10,050 nucleotides of DNA, from contig JAFGNO010000238.1 of the NCBI GenBank assembly GCA_016926985.1, positions 1 to 10,050 on the forward strand, read 5' to 3'. The notes under the pieces are model-generated. The model saw only the letters and a list, made by a program, of their open reading frames with translations, was not told where the DNA came from and did no database searches. Of the stretch, positions 1 through 5,722 are shown in pieces. Within the stretch, counting starts at the first letter, position 1, and every line of letters starts with the position of its first letter. This DNA comes from Anaerolineae bacterium (GTDB lineage Bacteria > Chloroflexota > Anaerolineae > Aggregatilineales > UBA3940). Made by a program: the position numbers and the translations under genes.

Positions 1-1050
1 GACTCGGTTTTGTCTGCAAACTCAACCTTATCGAGGTTTCGCCGCTTGTTCAACTCTCGCTCATTTGTTCAGTGTCCGGTGGCTAGTACCTGGCTCAACT
101 ATGCACTAGACCTCAAAACCTTCTTTGCTTTTATCGACCAACCGCTCGAAACCATTAGGCGCTCTGAATGCCTAAAGTTTATTGAACACCAGGATCGCCA
201 GGGGTATGCTCGGGCAACTATCAATCGCCGACTGGCAACATTATCATCCCTTTTTGAAGAGTTACAGTTGCTCGACCCGGTTCAATTTCCTCGCAATCCC
301 ATAAATCCTCTGCGGCGACAGAAACTTGCAGGCCGCCATAGTCAAAGTCTGTATCGTAAGCAAGCACAGCGAATTCCTGATGTCATCCCTGATGCTGCCT
401 TGCACACCTTCTTCACCGTTTTGCCAACGTGGCGCGATAAAACCATTGTGCTATTGATGTGGATGAGCTGCCTGCGTGTCGGTGAAGTTGTGGCGATTCG
501 ATTTGAGGATATCGAATGTAGTCATAAAACAATCCAGATCACCAACCCAAAAGGGGGCTGGCCACGAACGGTCTATATGAATGATCTGACATTTGCAAGC
601 CTGAATCGTTACCTGGACGAAGAGCGGAGGGATTTGTTTCCAGAAGAACCTGCCCTCTTTGTAGCATTCAAAGGGCGGGCACAGGGTCACCCGCTAAGTG
701 TCAATGCGATTCAGAAATCTATTGCCTACTACTCAAAACGGTCCGGATTACCTCATCTGCACCCTCATCAATTTCGCCATACCGGAATCACTCAATTGAT
801 TCAGGCTGGTATGCCCGAACCTGCTGTCCGAAAACTGGTGGGTCATCACCATCCGGCTTCACTTTTGCCTTATCTACACCTGGCCGACAGCTATGTCGAG
901 GAGGAATTTCATCGTGCCGAACCGGCTTTTACAACGGTGGGGCTGCTCAATTTGTCTGATGAGATGGTAGAAACCGCTTCGCCTCATATATCACGAAATG
1001 ACAAGGGTGGACAAGGGCCTGGGGGAAACCAGGAACACGGAGGCAATTAG
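1..1050 (+). CDS. Tyrosine recombinase, TnpA-like (first of a tandem pair, probably 5'-partial)
   Basis: Site-specific recombinase/integrase of the phage-integrase family, expected to cut and rejoin DNA at the element ends through a covalent phosphotyrosine. Counting from the TTG at base 10 (346 aa), a SAM-like core-binding domain lies at about residues 25-100 and the catalytic domain at about 125-300. The catalytic set is visible: R156 (in LRVGE), K181 as beta-strand lysine candidate, H253 and R256 (HQFR), H279 (VGHH) and Y288 (PYLHL), with the usual nine-residue step from His to Tyr. So it looks active. The TTG at 10 has no ribosome binding site in front of it, and the frame is open to base 1, so the true start probably lies left of the window. 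The Gly-rich tail (about 330-346) is not part of the fold. The next recombinase starts 2 bp after the stop, so the two are co-translated, as in Tn554 tnpA-tnpB. Confidence 0.88.
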   Translation, partial: DSVLSANSTLSRFRRLFNSRSFVQCPVASTWLNYALDLKTFFAFIDQPLETIRRSECLKFIEHQDRQGYARATINRRLATLSSLFEELQLLDPVQFPRNPINPLRRQKLAGRHSQSLYRKQAQRIPDVIPDAALHTFFTVLPTWRDKTIVLLMWMSCLRVGEVVAIRFEDIECSHKTIQITNPKGGWPRTVYMNDLTFASLNRYLDEERRDLFPEEPALFVAFKGRAQGHPLSVNAIQKSIAYYSKRSGLPHLHPHQFRHTGITQLIQAGMPEPAVRKLVGHHHPASLLPYLHLADSYVEEEFHRAEPAFTTVGLLNLSDEMVETASPHISRNDKGGQGPGGNQEHGGN

Positions 1051-1052
1051 AA

Positions 1053-2990
1053 ATGATTCTGGGACAGGGGCTTGCCCGGACAGATGCAGACATCCTGGTT
1101 GAATACCAGCAATTTCTCAGGGATAACCACATCTACAAGAACAAAGAAGTACAGAGAAATGTACAAACTGCTCCACCTCGAATTCTACACCAGGTTGGTA
1201 AGCCCATTGCAGAATGGGCCGATGAAGATATCGTCGCACTCTTTGACCTCGCTCCAAGAGCAAGTCGCTGGAGGTACGTTTGTGGCTGCTTCATTGCTTT
1301 TCTCCTGTTTCGAGGCTACATACGCCCCAGCATAGAACTGATGGCCTCGCTGCCGATTCAGCTCAGTCGACTGCACACCAAGGCGCTCGAACCGATACGG
1401 GCCAGATTAGTTTGTACAGCGACCGAATTGGGATATGTGGTCTCGGTAGAAGGCTCTTACCGTGAGCGCGTGGGAAGAGAGATGACTTTGCTTATTTTGT
1501 TCCTTGCTTATGCTCACAAACCTCTCGAACAGGTAACCCGTGCAGACTATGATGCCTTTTACCAGACTTATGTTGCATGGTATCAAACCACTGAACGGGA
1601 AGCGTACAAGAACCGTAATCCTCGTCTGGCGCGCCTGGAGCATTTCCTGGTGCACTGGGGAGTCATCTCACCTGCAAAGCCTGTCCTTTGCCACGAACAA
1701 CGATTTGCATCGTTGGTTCATGATCCGATTCGGGTGGCTATTCTGACTTATATGCGCTGGTGCGAAGTGAAGTACAGGCCAAGCACTATTCGTTCTCGTT
1801 GGGCGGCTATCAACCACTTCTTTATTTGGCTTCAGGAGCAGTATCCTGAAGTTGATGAGATGCACCTGATAACACGCCTGATTGCTTTGGAGTATACAGA
1901 GGAACTGAAACGCCGTGTAGATACAGGCACCTTTTCTGCAAATTATCGAAACAGACTTTATCAGGGTATCCGGGCATTTCTCGATTTTGCCATTGATGAA
2001 AATCTGCCAAATAGTCCTGCAAGAAATCCTTTCCACCAAAACGATACCCCCCGTAAAGCGACGCCAATACCGCGCTATCTCAATGACCAGGAGATTCATG
2101 CTGTTCTGACTTACTGCGAACAGCAGGCTACGCTTCTTGAACGGGTCCTGGTGATAACCTTACTTCATACAGGTATTCGCTCAGGTGAAATGGCGATGCT
2201 TAAAGCGTCGGATATTGTACAGGTTCAAGACCGCTGGAAACTTCACATCCACGAAGGAAAAGGGCTAAAGGATCGCATGATTCCTCTCACCCAACCCTGC
2301 CTGACGATATTAAGAAAATGGCAGGAACATGGCTGGGAACGTGCGACGGATCGTCTCTTTACCCGCTATGGGCGGCCCTGGACAGGTGGACAGCGTGTAA
2401 GTGACATTATTCGCCAGGTAGGACAGAAAGCTCAGATTAACGGTCTGACACCCCATCGCTTCCGCCACACCTTTGCGGTAACTCTCATCAATTACGGGAT
2501 GCGCGAGTCCGCTATTCAAAAGCTGATGGGACATACGACGCTCAATATGACCCTGGAGTATGCGCGTATCCTTGATACGACTGTTGAACAAGCCTTTAAT
2601 GACGCTGTAGCAAAGATGGAATCAGGCCCACTGAACGGTATTCCAAGCTTCTTTTCTGGTGAGGAGTACAGTCTGTTTGCCGAAGGGGATGCAATGAGTT
2701 GGATTCGACTACCACATGGCTACTGTCGACGAAACCCTAAACTTCACTGCGAAAGCGATGTCAAATGTCTGCTGTGTGAGCGATTTGCTGCTTTCCCTGA
2801 AGATATCCCCAGACTCAAGTCCATGTATGAGCGTTTCCAGACCCTGGGTCTACAGGCAAAGGCCGAGGTGGTGGCAGCCCAGATCTATCGGCTGGAAGCT
2901 CATATAGAAACGGGCTTTGTCCCTGCACCCTGTTCACCAACATGCGCAGACACTTTGCATGGTCAGACGGTTGGAGCAGGTTTGAGGTAA
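1053..2990 (+). CDS. Long tyrosine recombinase, TnpB-like, with Cys-rich C-terminus
   Basis: Second site-specific recombinase, 645 aa, close to the size of Tn554 TnpB. Residues 1-220 form an extra N-terminal region. A SAM-like core-binding domain follows at about 223-320, then the catalytic domain at about 340-515. The catalytic residues are R376 (TGIRSGE), K403 or K406 (EGKGLKDR), H468 and R471 (HRFR), H494 (MGH) and Y503 (LEYAR), with the canonical H+9 spacing to tyrosine. After the catalytic domain comes a tail with C558, C566, C572 and C575, then C627 and C631. This could be a zinc-binding element, a feature I associate with TnpB-type recombinases. The start is firm: ATG at 1053 with GGAGG at 1039-1043, 2 bp after the first recombinase. 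Two recombinases together probably act on the two element ends. It appears intact. Confidence 0.9.
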   Translation: MILGQGLARTDADILVEYQQFLRDNHIYKNKEVQRNVQTAPPRILHQVGKPIAEWADEDIVALFDLAPRASRWRYVCGCFIAFLLFRGYIRPSIELMASLPIQLSRLHTKALEPIRARLVCTATELGYVVSVEGSYRERVGREMTLLILFLAYAHKPLEQVTRADYDAFYQTYVAWYQTTEREAYKNRNPRLARLEHFLVHWGVISPAKPVLCHEQRFASLVHDPIRVAILTYMRWCEVKYRPSTIRSRWAAINHFFIWLQEQYPEVDEMHLITRLIALEYTEELKRRVDTGTFSANYRNRLYQGIRAFLDFAIDENLPNSPARNPFHQNDTPRKATPIPRYLNDQEIHAVLTYCEQQATLLERVLVITLLHTGIRSGEMAMLKASDIVQVQDRWKLHIHEGKGLKDRMIPLTQPCLTILRKWQEHGWERATDRLFTRYGRPWTGGQRVSDIIRQVGQKAQINGLTPHRFRHTFAVTLINYGMRESAIQKLMGHTTLNMTLEYARILDTTVEQAFNDAVAKMESGPLNGIPSFFSGEEYSLFAEGDAMSWIRLPHGYCRRNPKLHCESDVKCLLCERFAAFPEDIPRLKSMYERFQTLGLQAKAEVVAAQIYRLEAHIETGFVPAPCSPTCADTLHGQTVGAGLR

Positions 2991-3015
2991 ACTTGTGGAA
3001 AGGTGAGGTGGCACC

Positions 3016-3414
3016 ATGGCAAAACCAGCGAAATATCAGAGAAGCTTGAAGACGGTTGTCGGTGAAGAAACCTACTCGGTTTGGGTCAGCATGCTGCGTA
3101 TACTTGTCCCAGAGGGACGCACTCATCGCGTGGCTCCCCTGGTAGCAGGGATGTTACAGTACGCTCTCAGCCGGGCTGACGGACAGGATCAGCATGATGC
3201 GGTTGAAGACTCGGTGGCCCAATCCCTGATAGACTCGGCAGAATCCATGGAGGTCACTGAGGTTGCAGAGCTCTTGAATGATGTGATGATTCAGCTATTC
3301 AAAGACGCAGGAGCCCGCTACGCGCGGACCAGTGCTCGTGGCGAGGGCTATAGCATTCTCGAAAGTATCTATTATGAATACCTTCACTGGTTCGACATGC
3401 CCTGGGAAGCATAG
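3016..3414 (+). CDS. Conserved-looking hypothetical protein, 132 aa (TnpC position)
   Basis: I do not recognise a named domain. The protein is small and soluble, with no signal peptide or membrane segment. It looks mainly helical, with an acidic middle and C-terminal half (about residues 57-97). A basic N-terminus (MAKPAKYQRSLK) leads into VWVSMLRILVPEGRTHR, which looks like a conserved core. The C-terminus is aromatic-rich (ESIYYEYLHWFDMPW). The ATG at 3016 is preceded by an AGGTGAGG-type ribosome binding site at about 3001-3008 and lies 25 bp after the long recombinase, so it is probably co-transcribed with it. In Tn554 this place and size belong to TnpC (about 125 aa), which assists transposition. 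However, I see no resemblance to the helix-turn-helix/coiled-coil TnpC (DUF6262-type) pattern I know. Position alone makes a transposition accessory or the first cargo gene the two options. Confidence 0.72.
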   Translation: MAKPAKYQRSLKTVVGEETYSVWVSMLRILVPEGRTHRVAPLVAGMLQYALSRADGQDQHDAVEDSVAQSLIDSAESMEVTEVAELLNDVMIQLFKDAGARYARTSARGEGYSILESIYYEYLHWFDMPWEA

Positions 3415-3465
3415 GCGCTCAATTCATATGACCGGGCAATTTCAGGCCCCAGGCAGGAGGTAGTG

Positions 3466-3990
3466 ATGAGCGAAGAAAAAGTCCCCAAGAAAATGCAAGC
3501 AGTGTATGAGGCGATAGTAGCCCTGACCGATGAGGTATGTCACAATCATCTGAACGAAGAGTATGCCCAACTCAGCCGTAAGCTGGCGGCTGCACTGAGC
3601 CGCAAACGACCTTCCCCACTTGCCAGTGGGAGGCCAAAAAGCTGGGCGTGCGGCATTGTTTATGCGTTGGGTCAAGTCAACTTTCTGTTCGACCGCAGCC
3701 AGACACCCTCTATGAGCGCACAGGATTTAGTGGCACTCTTTGGAGTAAGCCAGCAGACCGCCGGCAGTAAGGCCAAGCAGATCCGCGATCTGTTCAAGAT
3801 TAACCGGCTGGACTGGACCTGGATGCTGCCTTCTCGTCAGGATGAAAGTCCGCTGGCCTGGATGATCTCGGTCAACGGATTCCTCCTGGATGCCCGGCAT
3901 GTCTCAAGGGAAATCCAGGAGTTGGCTTTCGAAAAAGGCCTCATTCCATATATCCCAGGGGAGGGGAAAGATGGCCAAGAAGACGTCTAA
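3466..3990 (+). CDS. DUF6398-like protein with HTH-like segment
   Basis: A 174-aa soluble protein. The pattern HLNEEYAQLSRKLAAAL, then KRPSPLASGRP, then a GIVYALGQVNFLFD segment, matches my recollection of the DUF6398 family, whose function is unknown. Residues about 104-129 (MSAQDLVALFGVSQQTAGSK onward) read as a helix-turn-helix, ending in KQIRDLFKI, so DNA binding is possible but unproven. The tail has the family-like NGFLLDAR and a GLIPYIP end. I chose the ATG at 3466: AGGAGG at 3455-3460 is 5 nt from it but only 2 nt from the in-frame GTG at 3463. The 3' end overlaps the next gene by 20 bp, so the two are translationally coupled and likely work together. Family members may sit beside or be fused to pRiA4b ORF-3-like proteins. 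No such domain is seen here. Confidence 0.8.
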   Translation: MSEEKVPKKMQAVYEAIVALTDEVCHNHLNEEYAQLSRKLAAALSRKRPSPLASGRPKSWACGIVYALGQVNFLFDRSQTPSMSAQDLVALFGVSQQTAGSKAKQIRDLFKINRLDWTWMLPSRQDESPLAWMISVNGFLLDARHVSREIQELAFEKGLIPYIPGEGKDGQEDV

Positions 3991-4387
3991 GCAGTGGATG
4001 TATTCGCCAAAGCGAGGGCCAAAGCCGAAAGCGTCTGCGGCGCTCAAGGAAGAGGTGTCCAGGCGAGCCAATGCCCTGCTGGAAAATGTGCTCAAGCCTG
4101 CGCGGGTTGTGCCGCCCCCACCCGACATGGAGTGGAACTATCTTGTGAACCTCTACACCAGGTGGCACGGCAGCTACTTCTATTTGTGTGGAACATGGCG
4201 CTGCCCGGCGGACAACTGCCTCTCGGAATTCTTCGACCTCAAGTTTACGCGGCTGGAATATGCCGGTAATGACCGGTTCAATCTGGCCTACATGCGTCAT
4301 ACAGGCCAGTGGGCAACCGTGTTTCCCGCCCTGACTCTGGATGACTGCCTGGAGCAGATTGAGACGAATGAACTGTTCTGGCCGTAG
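3971..4387 (+). CDS. Conserved-looking hypothetical protein, 138 aa
   Basis: Function unknown. The start is set by ATG 3971, with GGAGG at 3960-3964 (6 nt spacing) inside the end of the DUF6398-like gene, giving a 20-bp overlap. A longer in-frame reading upstream lies wholly in that gene and has no reason to be used. The first 45 residues are very basic and low in complexity (KKTSKQ..., KRGPKPKASAALKEE), followed by a helical stretch and a PPPP turn. The remaining 90 residues look like a compact folded domain rich in aromatics: a WHGSYFYLCGTWRCP segment, then FDLKFTRLEYAGNDRFNLAY, MRHTGQW and an acidic end (LTLDDCLEQIETNELFWP). C-x5-C-x4-C in the first of these could bind metal, but that is weak. 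The basic N-terminus suggests nucleic acid contact (inference). I recall similar small proteins in Chloroflexota genomes, without an assigned role. Confidence 0.78.
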   Translation: MAKKTSKQWMYSPKRGPKPKASAALKEEVSRRANALLENVLKPARVVPPPPDMEWNYLVNLYTRWHGSYFYLCGTWRCPADNCLSEFFDLKFTRLEYAGNDRFNLAYMRHTGQWATVFPALTLDDCLEQIETNELFWP

Positions 4388-4453
4388 GGCGGATAGGAGT
4401 GACGTTGCTCAATAAGCACAGATTGACAGAGTAAGTAGCTGGAATGGAGAGAC

Positions 4454-4906
4454 ATGACCACCAAAACAACACGCCCTTATCCAACCTGCAAACGAGATGG
4501 TTTCCCCATGGTGAAAGTCGATGGAAAGCTACAATGTGTAGCAGAATACCTCGACCAGTGTATCGGGCAGAAACGGGTGGTCGATATCATTCAGCGGGAA
4601 GAGACCTTTTACTACGTGTTCGAAGATGGGCATGAGCTGCCCCTGTTGTGTTTCTGCTGCGGTGAACCGCTGGTTGTCCGGGATATCAAGCAATCACACC
4701 GCACCATGCGCGGGCGGCGGCTGGAGGGGATGGTGGTGGATGACATCACCCTTGAAGATGGCAGCGAGATGGTGCAATTTGGGCTCCACTTTTCGAGGAA
4801 GGGATTGTCGTCTGATGCCATCGTTGACACGCTCTCTCCCCTGGTAGCCGTTCACCTGCGGCACCCTGTTAGCTGTCCACGCCACAAAAAACGTCGAAAA
4901 CGTTAG
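4454..4906 (+). CDS. Cys-rich putative zinc-binding protein, 150 aa
   Basis: Hypothetical soluble protein with a basic tail (PRHKKRRKR). Cysteines sit at PTCKRDGFPMVKVDG, LQCVAEYLDQC, LCFCCGEPL and SCPRH. The first two groups resemble a split zinc ribbon, and CFCCG looks like a second zinc knuckle. The middle (KRVVDIIQREETFYYVFEDG) looks like beta-strand structure. ATG 4454 has GGAG at 4446-4449, which is a short spacing. It follows the 138-aa gene by 66 bp in the same direction, so it probably shares the transcript. With metal-binding knuckles and a poly-basic C-terminus, a nucleic-acid-binding role is plausible but inferred. I know of similar proteins in Chloroflexota with no function assigned. 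Not recognised as any named family. Confidence 0.75.
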   Translation: MTTKTTRPYPTCKRDGFPMVKVDGKLQCVAEYLDQCIGQKRVVDIIQREETFYYVFEDGHELPLLCFCCGEPLVVRDIKQSHRTMRGRRLEGMVVDDITLEDGSEMVQFGLHFSRKGLSSDAIVDTLSPLVAVHLRHPVSCPRHKKRRKR

Positions 4907-5060
4907 CTCAGACGATTCCTTATTTGACCATTTTGACAGTAGCGAGTTACAGGGAATTGTCAGTAGAATTGGGTTGAGACAAGAGATATCATCAGGTCTA
5001 AAGTTGCCTGCTCCACACGGAGCAACTTCGGGTGACCGGTTGGTGAAGATGGAGGCAATT
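4907..5060. promoter_or_regulatory. Non-coding leader of the toxin-antitoxin operon, with hairpin and short repeats
   Basis: This is the longest gene-free gap in the element (154 bp) and probably holds the toxin-antitoxin promoter/operator. Two TTGAC-type hexamers occur close together (TTGACC 4924-4929, TTGACA 4933-4938), and a TAGAAT box lies at 4964-4969. The TTGACA-to-TAGAAT spacing is 25 bp, too long for a standard promoter, so no confident promoter is called. GACAGTAG (4935-4942) and GTCAGTAG (4959-4966) form an imperfect direct repeat. TGACA/TGTCA (4934-4938/4958-4962) form a small inverted repeat, possibly an operator. An RNA hairpin follows at 5001-5028. No T-run follows it, so it is not an intrinsic terminator. 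Confidence 0.4.
5001..5028 (+). repeat. Inverted repeat / hairpin with two alternative pairings ahead of the antitoxin
   Basis: AAGTTGC (5001-5007) is a perfect reverse complement of GCAACTT (5022-5028). Inside it, TGCTCC (5009-5014) pairs perfectly with GGAGCA (5019-5024) around an ACAC loop. The two stems share bases 5022-5024, so they exclude one another. It lies 32 bp before the antitoxin ATG and could be an operator or a leader RNA structure. Function is unknown. Confidence 0.4.
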
Positions 5061-5282
5061 ATGACGGTCCAAAGCGTTTCAGATATGAGTATAGGCGATC
5101 TTCGAGCCTTTGTTGAATCGATTATTGAAGAACATATGGGGCCATCACGCGCTCTTTCATATCGGCAGCAGGGAGATCGTCCGGTTGAGGAAGTGCTTCA
5201 ATCCATGCGGGCCAATCTCTGGACACCCCCTCCGGGATCTAAATCCAGTCTTGAGATACTGCGTGAGGATCGCGATCGATGA
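5061..5282 (+). CDS. Antitoxin of a PIN-domain toxin-antitoxin pair
   Basis: A 73-aa acidic protein directly ahead of a VapC-like toxin, in the usual antitoxin-first order. ATG 5061 has GGAGG at 5051-5055 (5 nt spacing). A longer TTG start at 4974 lacks such a site and would translate through the hairpin, so I rejected it. The N-terminal half (MSIGDLRAFVESIIEEHM) is helical and may form the dimer. The C-terminal half (EVLQSMRANLWTPPPGSKSS, then LEILREDRDR) is extended, like antitoxin tails that wrap a PIN toxin and block its site. No clear AbrB, MazE or Phd fold can be named from the sequence. The stop overlaps the toxin start by 4 bp (ATGA), so translation is coupled. Autorepression through the leader repeats would be typical of such systems (inference). 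Confidence 0.75.
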   Translation: MTVQSVSDMSIGDLRAFVESIIEEHMGPSRALSYRQQGDRPVEEVLQSMRANLWTPPPGSKSSLEILREDRDR

Positions 5283-5722
5283 GTGACCATTTCGTCATCG
5301 ATCCCAGTGTGCTCATTCAGGCTTATGTACGCGAGCCTCATACAGATAACGTTCTGGCAATGCTGGATGGTTTGAAACAGCCGGCTTCTGTTACGTTACA
5401 TGTCCCGGAATTCTGTGTGGTGGAGTGTACGAACATTCTGTGGCGGCATGTGCGTTTTCAGGATATGCCGATTGACCGGGCCCAGAAAGCGGTCAAGGCG
5501 ATAACCGACCTTCCCTTGACAATCCATCTGGCTTCGGCTTATCTCTCAGATGCCTTGAGTCTTGGCCTCGCCCATGAACTGGCCGTGTACGATTCGATTT
5601 ACATCGCATTAGCCAAAACACTTAGTTTCCCCCTGATTACTGCGGATGGGAAACAGGAACGGGTTGCCCTGACCACCGGGGTTACGGTCAAGCCGGTCAC
5701 TGATTTCAAGCCTGCTTCGTAG
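5279..5722 (+). CDS. VapC-like PIN-domain toxin ribonuclease
   Basis: A 147-aa PIN-domain protein, normal size for VapC-type toxins, which are Mg2+-dependent endoribonucleases that cut tRNA, rRNA or mRNA. The acidic active-site residues are in place: D8 (VIDPSVL), E49 (VVECTNILW; E44 lies nearby), D105 (VYDSIYIALA) and D123 (LITADGKQ). So the enzyme looks intact and the pair potentially functional. ATG 5279 overlaps the antitoxin stop by 4 bp. A weak GAGG lies at 5265-5268. It is the last gene of the inferred element. Its final 124 bp are antisense to the chimeric tail of the interrupted dnaE reading frame. Its place at the very edge fits a stabilising (addiction) module. The RNA target cannot be told from sequence. 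Confidence 0.85.
   Translation: MSDHFVIDPSVLIQAYVREPHTDNVLAMLDGLKQPASVTLHVPEFCVVECTNILWRHVRFQDMPIDRAQKAVKAITDLPLTIHLASAYLSDALSLGLAHELAVYDSIYIALAKTLSFPLITADGKQERVALTTGVTVKPVTDFKPAS

Noticed and set aside
1668..2099. 143-codon - strand frame inside the long recombinase
   Set aside because: Antisense to a protein with clear integrase motifs; composition and lack of a start signal mark it as a shadow.
3890..3970. Longer N-terminus for the 138-aa protein
   Set aside because: It lies entirely inside the DUF6398-like gene; ATG 3971 has a well-spaced ribosome binding site and begins the plausible protein.
4423..4451. TTGACA at 4423-4428 as a promoter for the Cys-rich gene
   Set aside because: No acceptable -10 box 16-18 bp downstream (the region is GGAGAG-like).
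4888..4905. Small inverted repeat AACGT/ACGTT at the end of the Cys-rich gene as a terminator
   Set aside because: Only five weak base pairs and no T-run after it.
4974..5060. TTG start giving a 102-aa antitoxin
   Set aside because: No ribosome binding site, reads through the hairpin, and ATG 5061 has GGAGG at an ideal distance.
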